A stretch of 64,000 nucleotides of DNA from contig LXQI01000007.1 of the NCBI GenBank assembly GCA_001683845.1, forward strand, positions 1 to 64,000, written 5' to 3'. The notes below the pieces were generated by a model that saw only the letters and a program-made list of their open reading frames with translations, was not told where the DNA came from and ran no database searches. The DNA is from Erythrobacter sp. ANT-B3C2 (GTDB taxonomy: Bacteria > Pseudomonadota > Alphaproteobacteria > Sphingomonadales > Sphingomonadaceae). Below, in pieces: positions 30,280-42,230 of this stretch (position 1 is the first letter of the stretch; each line of letters starts with the position of its first letter). The position numbers and the translations under genes were made by a program.

Positions 30280-30494
30280 GCAGCGACCCGCTGCCGCGGC
30301 CAGCGATCATTCTGCTGGCAATCGCGCCGCCAATCGCGTAAGCGCGCGCCGCCACAGGGCTCGGGATGCGTGTTCGCACGCTCTCTGAGCCTCGGGGCAA
30401 ATTCACATGGCAGGCACACATCTCCCGGTGCCGCGGCGGCCTTTGCTGCCCCGGTTCCCCGCCTGTCAGAGGACCAACCGGAAAGGAATTTACT

Positions 30495-31385
30495 ATGGCG
30501 GTACCCACCGTCTCCATGCATCAATTGATCGAGGCCGGCGCGCATTTCGGCCACCAGACTCACCGCTGGAACCCGCGGATGAAGCCGTACATTTTCGGCA
30601 GCCGCAACGGCGTCCACATCATCGATCTCTCGCAGACCGTGCCGCTGATGGCGCGTGCGCTCGATTTCGTCGCTGCCAGCGTGCGTTCGGGTGGCAAGGT
30701 GCTGTTCGTCGGCACCAAGCGACAGGCGGCCGAGCCGATCGCCGAGGCGGCGCGCAGCTGTGGCCAGCACTTCGTCAACCACCGTTGGTTAGGCGGGATG
30801 CTGACCAACTGGAAGACCATCTCGCAATCGATCAAGCGCCTCAAGAGCCTTGAGGAGCAGCTCTCGGGCGATACTGCAGGCCTCACCAAGAAGGAAGTCC
30901 TGCAGCTGACCCGCGAGCGCGAGAAGCTGGAGAACTCGCTCGGCGGCATCCGCGACATGGGCGGCGTTCCTACGGTGATGTTCGTGATCGATGCCAACAA
31001 GGAAGAGCTGGCGATCAAGGAAGCGGGCGTGCTCGGCATCCCCGTAGTCGCGGTGCTCGATACCAATGTTGATCCTTCGGGCATCGCCTTCCCGATCCCG
31101 GGCAATGACGATGCCGCGCGGGCGGTGCGCCTCTATTGCGAAGCCATCGCCGCCGCCGCCAGCCAGGGCCGTGGTGAGGGCGTGGTGGATCTGGGTGTCG
31201 ACTTCGGCGCGATGGAGCAGCCGCCCCAAGAGCCTGCGGCTCTCGAGCCCGTAGCCCCTGAGCCTGTAGCACCCGAGCCCGTCGCGGCCGAGCCCGCTCC
31301 CGAAGAGCCGGCGGCTGCCGAGCCGGCCACCCCGGAGCCGGTGTCCGCCGAAACTTCGGATGAGACGGTTACCCAGCAAGCCTAG
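30495..31385 (+). CDS. rpsB: 30S ribosomal protein uS2 with E/P/A-rich C-terminal extension
   Basis: [40 protein letters not shown]; followed by tsf. Confidence 0.98.
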   Translation: MAVPTVSMHQLIEAGAHFGHQTHRWNPRMKPYIFGSRNGVHIIDLSQTVPLMARALDFVAASVRSGGKVLFVGTKRQAAEPIAEAARSCGQHFVNHRWLGGMLTNWKTISQSIKRLKSLEEQLSGDTAGLTKKEVLQLTREREKLENSLGGIRDMGGVPTVMFVIDANKEELAIKEAGVLGIPVVAVLDTNVDPSGIAFPIPGNDDAARAVRLYCEAIAAAASQGRGEGVVDLGVDFGAMEQPPQEPAALEPVAPEPVAPEPVAAEPAPEEPAAAEPATPEPVSAETSDETVTQQA

Positions 31386-31491
31386 AAGGCAGGGTTCCGG
31401 GCGGCGTCAGCACCCCGTCACAATTGCAGACCAGAGCGCCGGGCCGGCGATCGGCCCGGCGCCGGCAATACTATTCAAAAGGATTATGATC

Positions 31492-32418
31492 ATGGCGAGC
31501 TACACCGCCGCTGACGTCAAGAACCTGCGCGAGCGCACCGGCGCGGGCATGATGGATTGCAAGAAGGCGCTGGCCGAAAGCGATGGCGACGTGGAGGCCG
31601 CGGTCGACGCGCTGCGCGCCCGTGGCCTCGCCGCCGCGCAGAAAAAGTCCAGCCGGACCGCGGCCGAGGGGCTCGTGGGCCTGGCCGTCGAGGGCCTGCG
31701 CGGCGTGGCGGTAGAGGTCAATTCGGAAACCGATTTCGTCGCCAAGAACGAGCAGTTCCAGGATTTCGTCCGAAAAGTGACGCAGGTCGCGCTGGCGCAG
31801 GAGGCCGATGAGGTCGAGTCGCTGCGGTCCGCTCCTTATCCGGAAGGCGGAACCGTGGGCGACAAGCTGACCGACAATGTCGCGACCATCGGCGAGAACC
31901 AGCAGTTGCGCCGGATGAAGACCGTACACGTGGCGCAGGGCATGGTTGTGCCATATGTGCACAACGCGCAAGCTGCCAACCTCGGCAAGATCGGCGTGCT
32001 GGTTGCGCTGGAGAGCGAAGCGGGCGCCGAGGTGCTGGAGCCGCTGGGCAAGCAGCTGGCCATGCACATCGCCGCTGCCTTCCCGATGGCGCTCGATGCC
32101 GACGGGCTCGATGCCGATGTGCTGGAGCGCGAGCGCTCGATTGCGCGCGAAAAGGCGGCCGAGAGCGGCAAGCCGGAGAACGTGCAGGAAAAGATGGTCG
32201 ATGGCGCGGTGAAGAAGTTCGCCAAGGAAAATGCGCTCCTCAGCCAGCTGCTCGTGATGGATAACAAGACGCCAATCGCGGACGTCGTCGCGCAGGCGGG
32301 CAAGCAGGCTGGCAAGCCGATCCAGCTGGTGGACTACGTCCGCTTCCAGCTGGGCGAGGGCATCGAGAAGGAAGAGACCGACTTTGCCGCCGAAGTCGCC
32401 GCCGCGATCAAAGGCTGA
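31492..32418 (+). CDS. tsf: Elongation factor Ts
   Basis: [60 protein letters not shown]. Confidence 0.98.
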   Translation: MASYTAADVKNLRERTGAGMMDCKKALAESDGDVEAAVDALRARGLAAAQKKSSRTAAEGLVGLAVEGLRGVAVEVNSETDFVAKNEQFQDFVRKVTQVALAQEADEVESLRSAPYPEGGTVGDKLTDNVATIGENQQLRRMKTVHVAQGMVVPYVHNAQAANLGKIGVLVALESEAGAEVLEPLGKQLAMHIAAAFPMALDADGLDADVLERERSIAREKAAESGKPENVQEKMVDGAVKKFAKENALLSQLLVMDNKTPIADVVAQAGKQAGKPIQLVDYVRFQLGEGIEKEETDFAAEVAAAIKG

Positions 32419-32442
32419 GCCAACGACTGAGGCTGGGTGGAG

Positions 32443-33333
32443 CTACCCGGCCGCCGGTGCCTCTTGCACCGGCGGCCGCAGCTCGATCAGCCAGATTTCC
32501 GCCTGCGTTCCGAAGCGCACCGGCAGCATGCTGGTGCCGATCCCCGCCGTGGTGATCAGCACCTTGCCGCCCTCCCGCACCATCCCACAGGCATAGAGGT
32601 CGCCATAGCGCGACATCGTTGCCGGGCTGCCACCCCACGGATAGCGGATCTGCCCACAATGCGTGTGCCCGGCCAGCGCCAGCCCGACCCGCTCCGGCAG
32701 TCGGGGGAACGGGTCCGGGCTGTGGGTCAGTACGATGCCGGCACCGCCGAGCCGGTCCATCCAGCGCAGCAGGGCCGCCACGTCGGCATGTCCGGTATCC
32801 TCGTCGTCCAGCCCGCCGACGGTCAGCGGACCGAACCGGCGGGCCGTGTTCTCGAGTACGACGATCCCGTTCGCCGCCAGAGCGCGCCGGACGGCGTCTA
32901 TGTCGCGCCAGTGGTCGTGGTTGCCCGGCACCGCCACGCTCGCAATCGCCGGACGCAGCCCGCCGAGCGGAGCTATTGCTTCGGCGGCGGTGTAGTGCCG
33001 CGTCGCCACTGCCTTGTCGTCCACGAAATCCCCGCCGAGCAGCACGAGATCAGGCCGCAGCGCATTGATCCGCTCGACAATCCTGGCCAGGCGAGCGGGC
33101 GGCATGTCCGGCCCCGCCACCTGAGTATCGGCAATGAAGGCGAGGCGGATCGGCGCCGTCCCCGGCGGCAAGGCCGCGAGCACGAGGCTCGCGCGCATCG
33201 CCCGCGGCTTGGCCATGGTATCGCTCCACGCCTTGGCGAAGCCGGCCAGCGCCACCAGCACGAGCAGCGCGCCGGCCGCCGTCAGCCCGCGTCGCCGTCC
33301 ACCCGCCTTCCGCATTCCCATCGACCCGCTCAT
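32443..33333 (-). CDS. Metallophosphoesterase (YaeI-like, membrane-anchored)
   Basis: [55 protein letters not shown]. Confidence 0.94.
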   Translation of the reverse strand: MSGSMGMRKAGGRRRGLTAAGALLVLVALAGFAKAWSDTMAKPRAMRASLVLAALPPGTAPIRLAFIADTQVAGPDMPPARLARIVERINALRPDLVLLGGDFVDDKAVATRHYTAAEAIAPLGGLRPAIASVAVPGNHDHWRDIDAVRRALAANGIVVLENTARRFGPLTVGGLDDEDTGHADVAALLRWMDRLGGAGIVLTHSPDPFPRLPERVGLALAGHTHCGQIRYPWGGSPATMSRYGDLYACGMVREGGKVLITTAGIGTSMLPVRFGTQAEIWLIELRPPVQEAPAAG

Positions 33334-33447
33334 GCGGTGCGCCCCTCGGGCCAAATGCCTGTCCTGGCAAGAACCCCGCCCCTTGGCACGGCCCCCGCGC
33401 GCTCTATAAGGGCGCCACTTCGCGCCACCCACAGGTTCAATTCCTCC

Positions 33448-34173
33448 ATGCTTCTCCCCGACACCAAGCGCATCCTGCTCAAGCTGTCGGGTGAGGTGCT
33501 GATGGGTGAGCAGCAATTCGGCATCGATCCCGCCTATGTCGCCCGCCTTGCCGAGGAGGTGAAGGCGGCGAAGGAGACTGGGCTGGAGATCTGCCTGGTC
33601 ATCGGCGGCGGCAACATCTTCCGCGGCATGGCCGCCGCGGCGCGCGGGCTGGAGCGCACCACCGGCGATTACATGGGCATGCTCGCCACGGTGATGAACG
33701 CGTTGGCGATGCAGGCCGCGCTCGAACAGTTGGGCGTGGAAACGCGCGTGCAATCGGCCATCCCGATGCCGGCGGTGTGCGAGGCCTATATCCGCCGGCG
33801 CGCGGTGCGGCACCTCGAGAAGGGGCGTATCGTCATCTTCGCCGCGGGCACCGGCAACCCGTTCTTCACCACCGATACGGGCGCCGCTTTGCGCGCGGCC
33901 GAGATGGGCTGCGACGCGCTGCTCAAGGGCACCAGCGTTGATGGCGTCTATGATCGCGACCCGAAGCTTTCTCCTGACGCGAAGCGCTTTGAAACAATTA
34001 CCTACGACCGGGTGTTGTCGGATAATCTCAAGGTAATGGACGCCTCCGCCGTGGCGCTGTGCCGTGAGAACGACATCCCGATCGTGGTCTTCTCCATCCG
34101 CGAACGGGGCAATGTGGCACGCGTGCTGGCGGGTGAGGGCGTGCAGACGATCGTAGTGAAAGAGCAGGCGTGA
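33448..34173 (+). CDS. pyrH: UMP kinase
   Basis: [46 protein letters not shown]. Confidence 0.98.
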   Translation: MLLPDTKRILLKLSGEVLMGEQQFGIDPAYVARLAEEVKAAKETGLEICLVIGGGNIFRGMAAAARGLERTTGDYMGMLATVMNALAMQAALEQLGVETRVQSAIPMPAVCEAYIRRRAVRHLEKGRIVIFAAGTGNPFFTTDTGAALRAAEMGCDALLKGTSVDGVYDRDPKLSPDAKRFETITYDRVLSDNLKVMDASAVALCRENDIPIVVFSIRERGNVARVLAGEGVQTIVVKEQA

Positions 34174-34207
34174 TCAGGAACGAGGCGCGCGCAAGGAAGG
34201 CACGATA

Positions 34208-34765
34208 ATGGCAAAGTACGACAAGGCCGATCTCGAACGGCGCATGGCCGGAGCGGTGGAAAGCCTCAAGGGCGATCTCTCGGGCCTTCGGACCGGCCGC
34301 GCCAATGTGGCGCTGCTCGATCCGGTGGTGGTGGAGGTCTACGGCTCGATGATGCCGCTGAACCAGGTCGCCACCGTCTCCACGCCCGAGCCGCGCATGC
34401 TCAGCGTGCAGGTGTGGGATAAGGCCAATGTCACCGCGGTGGAAAAGGGCATCGCCCACGCCAATCTCGGCCTCAACCCGATGATCGACGGCCAGACGCT
34501 GCGCCTGCCGCTGCCCGATCTCACCGAAGATCGCCGCAAGGATCTTGCCAAGCTGGCCGGCAAATATGCCGAAGGGGCCAAGATCGCCATCCGCAACGTC
34601 CGCCGTGACGGGATGGAGGCGCTCAAGGAAGACGAGCGCAAGAAGGAGATCTCCGAGGACGATCGCAAGAAGCTCGAGACCGAGGTGCAGACCACGACCG
34701 ACCGCTACATCGCCGAGGTCGACAGCGCGGCCGAGGCCAAGGAGAAGGAAATTCTCCAGCGGTGA
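34208..34765 (+). CDS. frr: Ribosome recycling factor
   Basis: [40 protein letters not shown]; downstream of pyrH. Confidence 0.98.
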   Translation: MAKYDKADLERRMAGAVESLKGDLSGLRTGRANVALLDPVVVEVYGSMMPLNQVATVSTPEPRMLSVQVWDKANVTAVEKGIAHANLGLNPMIDGQTLRLPLPDLTEDRRKDLAKLAGKYAEGAKIAIRNVRRDGMEALKEDERKKEISEDDRKKLETEVQTTTDRYIAEVDSAAEAKEKEILQR

Positions 34766-35544
34766 GCGCACGCGCACCCATGCTGGGCCGGGGAGATGAC
34801 GGCAGTGCGGCCGGGTCTCAGGCGGGGGCTCAGGCCGGAGATGCGAGCTTGGATGGCAATGCCCTTCCGGGCCCCCGAACCGCGCGCCATGTGGCGATCA
34901 TCATGGATGGCAATGGCCGCTGGGCCAAGCGCCACTTCGTGCCCCGCGCGTTGGGCCACCGCCGCGGGGTAGAGGCGCTGCGCCAGCTGGTCCGCTCGCT
35001 TGGGCCGATGGGGCTCGATTGCCTCACGCTCTACGCCTTCTCTTCCGAGAACTGGAAGCGGCCCGAAGACGAGATCTCCGACCTGATGGAGCTGATGCGC
35101 CGCTTCATCCGCACCGATCTGCCCGATTTCATCGCCAAAGACGTGCGCCTGAAGATCATCGGGGACTACCGGGCGCTCGATCCCGATATCGTGGCGATGC
35201 TGGACGATGCGCTGGCGCAGACCGCCAACGGGCGCCACATCCTGGCGGTGGCGCTGAACTACGGTTCGCAGCAGGAAATCGCCCGGGCCGCCGCGCGCGC
35301 CGCCAAACAGGGCGAGATCACCGCCGAGACGATCGCCGCCCATCTCGACACCGCCGACCTGCCGCCGCTCGACCTGCTGATCCGCACCAGCGGCGAGATC
35401 CGTCTGTCGAACTTCCTGCTGTGGCAGGCGGCCTATGCCGAAATGTGGTTCACCGATGTGCTGTGGCCCGATTTCACGCCCGCTCACCTCGAACAGGCGC
35501 TGGCGAGCTTTGCCGCGCGGGACCGGCGCTTTGGCGGGCGCTGA
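34762..35544 (+). CDS. uppS: Isoprenyl (undecaprenyl) diphosphate synthase
   Basis: [55 protein letters not shown]. Confidence 0.97.
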   Translation: MSARAPMLGRGDDGSAAGSQAGAQAGDASLDGNALPGPRTARHVAIIMDGNGRWAKRHFVPRALGHRRGVEALRQLVRSLGPMGLDCLTLYAFSSENWKRPEDEISDLMELMRRFIRTDLPDFIAKDVRLKIIGDYRALDPDIVAMLDDALAQTANGRHILAVALNYGSQQEIARAAARAAKQGEITAETIAAHLDTADLPPLDLLIRTSGEIRLSNFLLWQAAYAEMWFTDVLWPDFTPAHLEQALASFAARDRRFGGR

Positions 35545-36319
35545 GCTGAGGGAGGAGCGCCGGCGCGATCGCCTGCGCCGCCGCGCCCGGCGGTTCGTCC
35601 CGGTCCCGCTCCGCATCCGCACGGGGGACCTGCCCAAGCGGCTCGGTTCGGCGCTGGTGTTGCTGCTGATTGCCGGCGGGGCGGTGGCTTTGGGTGGGCT
35701 GGTGCTCGATCTGTTCGTGATCATCGTGGCGCTAGCCGGGGCGGGGGAGGCGATGCGGCTGATCTGGCGCGCCACCGGCAACATGGCCTACCGCCTTGCC
35801 GGACTGCTCGCCGCGCTGGTCTACATCGGCCTTGCCGCCGCGGCGCTCGCGCAAATGCCAGTGGTGGTGCTGGTGCTGGCGGTGGTCACCGTCATCGCCA
35901 CCGATACCGGCGCCTATTTCGTCGGTCGCGCCATCGGCGGCCCGCGCATCGCGCCGCGGATCAGCCCTTCAAAGACCTGGGCCGGCCTGTTCGGCGGGAT
36001 GGCCGCCGCGGCCCTGTGGCTGGTGGTGGCCGCTTCGGTGATCGAATCCGCGTTGGGCGCGCTCGACACGGGCAAATCCGCCGGCCTTGGCGCCGGCGGC
36101 CTAGCACTGGCCGCCGCTGCGGGCGCGGGGCTGGCGATCGTCGCGCAGGCGGGCGATTTTCTCGAAAGCTGGCTCAAGCGCAAGGCCGGGGTGAAGGACA
36201 GCTCGCGCCTGATCCCGGGCCATGGCGGCATTCTCGACCGGGTCGACGGGCTGATTCCGGTGGCGCTGGTGGTGGGGCTGGTCGGGACCGGGTTGGCCGG
36301 GTCGGGGTGGGGCTGGTGA
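35531..36319 (+). CDS. cdsA: Phosphatidate cytidylyltransferase
   Basis: [54 protein letters not shown]. Probable TTG start. Confidence 0.94.
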   Translation: MAGAELREERRRDRLRRRARRFVPVPLRIRTGDLPKRLGSALVLLLIAGGAVALGGLVLDLFVIIVALAGAGEAMRLIWRATGNMAYRLAGLLAALVYIGLAAAALAQMPVVVLVLAVVTVIATDTGAYFVGRAIGGPRIAPRISPSKTWAGLFGGMAAAALWLVVAASVIESALGALDTGKSAGLGAGGLALAAAAGAGLAIVAQAGDFLESWLKRKAGVKDSSRLIPGHGGILDRVDGLIPVALVVGLVGTGLAGSGWGW

Positions 36320-37470
36320 GCCGCTCGCTGACCATCCTGGGCGCCACCGGCTCCGTCGGCAGCTCCACGCTCGATCTGGTCCGCCGCCAGTCGGAGGAGT
36401 GGCGCGTGCTCGCGCTCACCGCCAATTGCCAGGCGCGCGAACTGGCGGCGCTCGCCCGCGAATTTGACGCCGAACTCGCCGTTGTGGCCGACGAGAGCTG
36501 CCTGCCCGAGCTCCGCGAAGCGCTTGCCGGCAGCGGCATCGAAGCTTCCGGCGGCGAGGCGGCGCTGGTCGAGGCGGCGCAGCGCGGCGCCGATCTCACC
36601 GTCGCCGCCATCGTCGGCTGCGCCGGGCTCGCCCCCACCATGGCCGCTATTGAACAGGGTGGCACCATCGCGCTCGCGAACAAGGAGGCGCTGGTCTCCG
36701 CCGGAGCGGTGATGACCGCCGCCGTCGCGCGCCACGGCGCCACGCTGCTGCCGGTCGATTCGGAACACAATGCGATTTTCCAGTGCCTCGCCGGCAATCG
36801 GCTGGCCGATGTGCGCTGGATCACGCTCACCGCCAGCGGCGGCCCGCTGCGCTGCTGGAGTTACGAGCAGCTGCGCGCCGCAACCCCGGCGCAAGCGGTC
36901 GCGCACCCGAATTGGTCGATGGGCGCCAAGATCAGCGTCGATTCGGCCACCATGATGAACAAGGGGCTCGAACTGATCGAGGCCTTCCACCTGTTCCCGG
37001 TCGGCGCCGAGGCACTGCGCATCGTGGTCCATCCTCAAAGCGTTATCCACTCGATGGTCGAGTTCCGCGACGGCTCCACGCTGGCGCAGCTCGGCCCGTC
37101 GGACATGCGCGTGCCGATCGCCTCGGCGCTGGCCTGGCCCCGGCGAATGGATACGCCCTGTACCCCCCTCGACCTGCCCGCGATCGGCGAGCTGACCTTC
37201 CTCGCGCCAGATGAAGAGCGCTTCCCCGCCACCCGCCTGGCGCGCGAGGCGGTGCTGGAAGGGGGCGCGGCCCCGGCCGTGCTGAACGCCGCCAACGAGG
37301 TCGCGGTCGCCGCCTTCCTCGCTGGTCACATCGCGTTCACGCAAATTGCGGATATCGTGGCGCAAATCCTCAGCGCCGACCGCCCACGCCCTCCCGCCTC
37401 GCTCGACGACGTCCTCGCCGTCGATGCCGAGGCGCGGGCGCGGGCCTCGGCCATGCTGGAGCCTGCCTGA
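36316..37470 (+). CDS. dxr: 1-deoxy-D-xylulose 5-phosphate reductoisomerase
   Basis: [69 protein letters not shown] start. Confidence 0.98.
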   Translation: MSRSLTILGATGSVGSSTLDLVRRQSEEWRVLALTANCQARELAALAREFDAELAVVADESCLPELREALAGSGIEASGGEAALVEAAQRGADLTVAAIVGCAGLAPTMAAIEQGGTIALANKEALVSAGAVMTAAVARHGATLLPVDSEHNAIFQCLAGNRLADVRWITLTASGGPLRCWSYEQLRAATPAQAVAHPNWSMGAKISVDSATMMNKGLELIEAFHLFPVGAEALRIVVHPQSVIHSMVEFRDGSTLAQLGPSDMRVPIASALAWPRRMDTPCTPLDLPAIGELTFLAPDEERFPATRLAREAVLEGGAAPAVLNAANEVAVAAFLAGHIAFTQIADIVAQILSADRPRPPASLDDVLAVDAEARARASAMLEPA

Positions 37471-37471
37471 A

Positions 37472-38620
37472 TTGTTCGAAAGCCCGCCCTTCTGGATGTG
37501 GATCGTCGGCTTCCTGCTCGTGCTGGGGCCGCTGGTCACCCTGCACGAGCTGGGCCACTATCTCGTGGGCCGCTGGTTTGGGGTGAAGGCGGATGCCTTT
37601 TCGGTCGGTTTCGGCAGCGAGCTCGCTGGCTGGACAGACCGGCGCGGCACACGCTGGAAGCTCTCCGCCCTGCCACTCGGCGGCTACGTCAAATTCGCCG
37701 GAGACATGAACCCGGCAAGCCAGCCTAGCGAGGAATGGCTCGCCCTGCCGGAGGTGGAGCGAGCGCAGACCTTCCAGGCCGCCACCCTGTGGCAGAAGGC
37801 GCTGATTGTCCTCGCCGGGCCGGTGATGAATTTCCTCGTCGCCATCGCCATCCTCGCAGCCTTCAACCTGGCTTACGGCAAGCCCGTCCCCGCCGATCCC
37901 GAGCAGGAGAGCATCGTCGCCGCATTTACCGAAGGCTCGCCCGCGCAAGCGGCGGGCTTGCGCGTGGGCGACCGGATCGTCGCGATCGATGGCGAGGCGA
38001 TGGAAAGCTTCCGCGAGGTCCAGCGCCGCATTCAGATCTACCCCGATACCCCGCTCGCCCTCACCATCCAGCGCTCCGGCGAGCGGTTGACCATCCCCGT
38101 CACCACCGGCTCGCACGAGATGCGCGATCGTTTCGGCAATGCCACCCGCATCGGGCTGATCGGCATAGAGGCACAGCCGAGCGAAACTCGCTACGTCCCC
38201 GTCGACCCCGTCGAGGCGGTCGTGCTGGGGATCGGCCAGACGGGCGAGACGCTGCAGCTGATGGTCACCGGCATCTGGCAGATCATCGCCGGCTACCGTT
38301 CGGTCGACGAGCTGGGCGGCCCGATCAAGATCGCCAAGTTCTCGGGCGAACAGCTGAGCCTTGGCTGGCAGCAATTCTTCACCTTTGCGGCGCTCATCTC
38401 GATTAACTTGGCATTCATTAACCTGCTGCCAATTCCGGCGCTGGACGGCGGGCATCTGGCTTTCTACGCGGCCGAGGCAATCCGCCGCCGGCCGGCCAGC
38501 TCCCGCAGTCAGGATTGGGCGTTCCGCACCGGCATCGGCTTCGTGCTCGCGCTGATGCTGTTCGTGACCATCAACGATATCGTTTCGCTGCCCGTCTTCG
38601 GCAGCGCGGCGGAGAATTAA
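37472..38620 (+). CDS. rseP: RIP zinc metalloprotease RseP
   Basis: LVTLHELGHYLVGRWFGVKADAFSVGFG; PDZ region; INLLPIPALDGGHL. Probable TTG start. Confidence 0.97.
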   Translation: MFESPPFWMWIVGFLLVLGPLVTLHELGHYLVGRWFGVKADAFSVGFGSELAGWTDRRGTRWKLSALPLGGYVKFAGDMNPASQPSEEWLALPEVERAQTFQAATLWQKALIVLAGPVMNFLVAIAILAAFNLAYGKPVPADPEQESIVAAFTEGSPAQAAGLRVGDRIVAIDGEAMESFREVQRRIQIYPDTPLALTIQRSGERLTIPVTTGSHEMRDRFGNATRIGLIGIEAQPSETRYVPVDPVEAVVLGIGQTGETLQLMVTGIWQIIAGYRSVDELGGPIKIAKFSGEQLSLGWQQFFTFAALISINLAFINLLPIPALDGGHLAFYAAEAIRRRPASSRSQDWAFRTGIGFVLALMLFVTINDIVSLPVFGSAAEN

Positions 38621-38796
38621 ACGTCGCCGCTCGAAAGAACGGCGGTGCAGGAAAGGCGCTTCGCACAATTTAGCCGGTTGGTTTGCTTGCCCGCCCGCCC
38701 GCCATCGGGCAAGGGGCGCGTCCTGCGTGCTGACCGGTTGATCGATCTGCTTCGGGGGCGGCGGATCGGCAAGGTGTCGAATGGAAACGGACGGAC

Positions 38797-41550
38797 ATGA
38801 TTTCTAGCGTGACCACGCTCTCACCCTCTCGCTTCGTAGCAGCTCTGCTCGGATGCACAGTGCTGGCCGGCTTTCCGGCGAGCGCTCACGCGCAGGAAGC
38901 GGCTGGCGCTCAGGAAGTGCCGGCAGGGCCCGCACCGCAGGAAGCACCTGCCGCACAGCCGGCCACCGCTTCTCAGCCCGGCCCGCTGGCGTCGCCCGGA
39001 ACCCCCGAGCCCGGCCAGCAGATCCGCACTATTGCAGTGGCCGGCGCCCAGCGGCTCGAGCCTGAGACGATCGTCAGCTACATCCAGCTGCGCCCGGGCG
39101 ATATCTACACGCCCGCCGCGGCCGACCAGGCGCTCAAGGACCTCGCCGCCACCGAACTGTTCGCCGATTTCCGCCTCGCCAACAATAATGGCGACATGCT
39201 GATCACCGTGATCGAGAACCCGGTGATCAACCGCATCGTGCTCGAAGGCAACCGGCGGCTGAAGGAGGACAAGATCCTCCCCGAAATCCGCCTCGCCCCG
39301 CGCCAGATCTTCACTCGATCCAAGGTGCGCGCCGATGTCGCGCGGATCATCGAGCTGTACAAGCGCCAGGGCCGCTTTGCCGCCACGGTCGAACCGCAGA
39401 TGGTGCAGCTCGATCAGAACCGGGTGGACGTGGTGTTCGAGATCACCGAGGGCCCCAAGTCCAAGGTCCGCCAGATCAACGTCATCGGCAACGAGGCGTT
39501 CACCGACGGCGAAGTTCGTGATCAGATGGTCACCAAGGCCTCGGGCGGCCTGCTCACCATCCTGAGCTCGAACACCAGCTACGATCCCGACCGGCTCGCC
39601 TACGACCAGCAGCAGCTGCGCGCCTTCTACCTCGAGAACGGCTATGCCGATTTCCGCGTCGTCTCCGCGGTCGCCGAGCTGACACCGGACAAGCGCGATT
39701 TCATCATCACCTACGTGGTGGAGGAAGGCGAGCGCTACCGCTTCGGCGATGTCGCGGTGAACAGCGAGCTGCGCGATTTCGACAGCGACATCATGACCGG
39801 CTCGCTGCCGATGAGCGCGGGCGACTGGTACGACGCGAAGCTGGTCGAGGACACGATCGAGCGGCTGACCGAAACCGCCGGCACCTTCGGCTACGCCTTC
39901 GCCAGCGTGCGCCCACGCTTCGTCCCCGATCGCGAGAACCGCACGATGGCGGTAAACTTCGTCATCGGCGAGGCGCCGCGCGTTTATGTCGAGCGGATCG
40001 ACATCAACGGCAACACGCTTACGCAGGACAAGGTCGTGCGTCGCGAGTTCCGCATTTCAGAGGGCGATGCGTTCAATTCGCTGCAGGTCAGTCGCTCGAC
40101 CAATCGGATCAACTCGCTCGGCTACTTCCAGGAAAACTTCAAGATCGAGCAGGTCGACGGTTCGGCGCCGGATCGGATCATCCTCGAAGCCAACGTACAG
40201 GAACAGGCCACCGGCGAGCTTTCGCTCTCGGCCGGCTTCTCCAGCCTCGAGTCGTTCATCTTCCAGGGCTCGATCCGCCAGCGCAATTTCCGTGGCCGCG
40301 GGCAAACGGTCGGCCTCTCGGCCAATTGGTCGCGCTACTCGCGCTCGGGGTCGATCAGCTTCACCGAGCCCTACGTGTTCGACAAGAACATCTCCGCCGG
40401 CCTCGACATCTACCGGCGGGATTTCAACAACGGCTATTTCGATCGCTCCAGCGCCACTTACGAGCAGGCCACCACCGGCACCCAGCTGCGCGCGGGCGTG
40501 CCGCTGACGGAATTTATGTCGGCACTGGGCCGCTACACCTTCAATTACGACCAGATCACGCTCGACGAAAACCAGTTCTTCGCCGATTTCGATGGCGACG
40601 GTATCCGCACCTGCGAGCCGCTACTCGCGGGCCGCTATTTGTGCGAGGCGGTGGGCGAGCGCACCACCTCGATGCTGGGCGCCTCGCTGATCTACAGCAC
40701 GCTGGACAATCGCCTGCGCCCGACGCGCGGTGAGAACGCGGTGCTGAACCTCGATTTCGCCGGCCTCGGCGGCTCCACCCGCTACCTGCGCTTCACTGGC
40801 GAGGCCACGAAGTACTGGAACCTGGGCAGCGGCTTCATCTTCAGCCTGCGCGGCCAGACCGGCCTCATCCAGGGCCTGCGCGATCGGGGCGAGGGGGTAG
40901 ACGACGTTCTGCTGACCGATCGCTTCTTCCTCGGCGAGCAGCAGGGTCTGCGGGGCTTCGACATCCGCGGCGTCGGCCCGCGCGTGCTGCGCCGGTTCTT
41001 CACCACGGATGATGATGGCAACCCGGTTCTAACCGCTCTCGACAGCGATTCCACGGTCGACGATGCGCTCGGCGGCAAGGCAATGTACCTCGCCAGTGCC
41101 GAGATCGAGATCCCGCTCGGCTCGGGCGCGCGCGAGCTCGGTCTGCGCCCCTCGGTGTTCATCGATGCGGGCGCGGTGTACAATGTGCAGCGCCCGCAGC
41201 TCAACATCAGCCCGTTCCCCGATGGCCTGTTCATCCCACAGCGGGACGAAAGCGGCGCGGCGCTGTTCTCGCAACCCGTTCGCGACAGTGCCGGCGTGGT
41301 CACCGGCACCATCCCTACCACCAGCCCGACCGCGCCGGACGGCACTGCCAACACAGCGATCGGCACCAACCTCCCGGCCTTCGTCGAGGAATTCTACGGC
41401 GATACATGGCGTCCGCGGGTCGCGGTCGGCGTCGGCGTTAACTGGAACTCGCCGTTCGGCCCGTTCCGCATCAACATCGCCTACCCGCTGCTGAAGCAGG
41501 AAGGCGACGACACCAAGATCGTGTCGTTCAACGTAGGGACCCAATTCTGA
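38797..41550 (+). CDS. bamA: Outer membrane protein assembly factor BamA
   Basis: POTRA repeats, surface antigen beta-barrel, C-terminal aromatic GTQF; downstream of rseP. Confidence 0.97.
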   Translation: MISSVTTLSPSRFVAALLGCTVLAGFPASAHAQEAAGAQEVPAGPAPQEAPAAQPATASQPGPLASPGTPEPGQQIRTIAVAGAQRLEPETIVSYIQLRPGDIYTPAAADQALKDLAATELFADFRLANNNGDMLITVIENPVINRIVLEGNRRLKEDKILPEIRLAPRQIFTRSKVRADVARIIELYKRQGRFAATVEPQMVQLDQNRVDVVFEITEGPKSKVRQINVIGNEAFTDGEVRDQMVTKASGGLLTILSSNTSYDPDRLAYDQQQLRAFYLENGYADFRVVSAVAELTPDKRDFIITYVVEEGERYRFGDVAVNSELRDFDSDIMTGSLPMSAGDWYDAKLVEDTIERLTETAGTFGYAFASVRPRFVPDRENRTMAVNFVIGEAPRVYVERIDINGNTLTQDKVVRREFRISEGDAFNSLQVSRSTNRINSLGYFQENFKIEQVDGSAPDRIILEANVQEQATGELSLSAGFSSLESFIFQGSIRQRNFRGRGQTVGLSANWSRYSRSGSISFTEPYVFDKNISAGLDIYRRDFNNGYFDRSSATYEQATTGTQLRAGVPLTEFMSALGRYTFNYDQITLDENQFFADFDGDGIRTCEPLLAGRYLCEAVGERTTSMLGASLIYSTLDNRLRPTRGENAVLNLDFAGLGGSTRYLRFTGEATKYWNLGSGFIFSLRGQTGLIQGLRDRGEGVDDVLLTDRFFLGEQQGLRGFDIRGVGPRVLRRFFTTDDDGNPVLTALDSDSTVDDALGGKAMYLASAEIEIPLGSGARELGLRPSVFIDAGAVYNVQRPQLNISPFPDGLFIPQRDESGAALFSQPVRDSAGVVTGTIPTTSPTAPDGTANTAIGTNLPAFVEEFYGDTWRPRVAVGVGVNWNSPFGPFRINIAYPLLKQEGDDTKIVSFNVGTQF

Positions 41551-42230
41551 TGACTCATTTCCTCAAGCCGGCCATTGCCGCCGGTCTCGCTCTCGCCGCG
41601 CTCTCTGCTCCGGCCGCCATTACCCCGGTCGCGGCGCAGGCCGCCGCCGGCGCGCGCACCATCGGCGTGGTCAACGTGCCTGCCGTGGTGGCCAATTCCA
41701 ACGCCTATCGCACCGCTCAGCAGCAGCGGCAGACCACCTACCAGGCGCAGATCGAGCAGGCCAACCAGCGCCGCCAGGCGATCGGCCAGCAGCTCCAGCC
41801 GCTCATTCAGCAGCTGCAGACCGCAAGCCAGCAGCCCAATGCCAATCAGCAGGCGCTCCAGCAGCAGGCGCTGCAGGCGCAGCAAATCGAACAGGCCGGC
41901 CAGCAGGAGCTTCAGCAGCTCCTCGCCCCGGTGGCGCTCAGCCAGGCCTATGTGGAAGAGCAGATCAACGATCAGCTGAACACCGCCATCCAGAACGCCG
42001 CGCGCGCTCAGAACATATCGCTTGTGATCACGCCCGACGTGATCCTTTATGCCGACGCTTCCTACAATATAAACCAGCCCGTGCTGGATGAGCTGAACCG
42101 GCTGCTCCCCAGCGCCCAGCTCGTTCCGCCCACCGGCTGGGTTCCGCGCGAGGTGCGTGAGCAGCAGGCCGCCCAGGCACAGCAGGGCGCCGCACCGGCA
42201 CAGCCGGTCACGCCGGTCCAGGGCCGCTGA
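41550..42230 (+). CDS. OmpH/Skp-family periplasmic chaperone (Gln-rich)
   Basis: Signal peptide; [54 protein letters not shown]; between bamA and fabZ. Confidence 0.9.
   Translation: MTHFLKPAIAAGLALAALSAPAAITPVAAQAAAGARTIGVVNVPAVVANSNAYRTAQQQRQTTYQAQIEQANQRRQAIGQQLQPLIQQLQTASQQPNANQQALQQQALQAQQIEQAGQQELQQLLAPVALSQAYVEEQINDQLNTAIQNAARAQNISLVITPDVILYADASYNINQPVLDELNRLLPSAQLVPPTGWVPREVREQQAAQAQQGAAPAQPVTPVQGR

Noticed and set aside
13680-31385. Short internal repeats (Gln-rich skp, EP-rich rpsB tail) as possible tandem DNA repeats or CRISPR
   Set aside because: They are coding low-complexity segments; no regular direct repeats with unique spacers were seen anywhere in the window.
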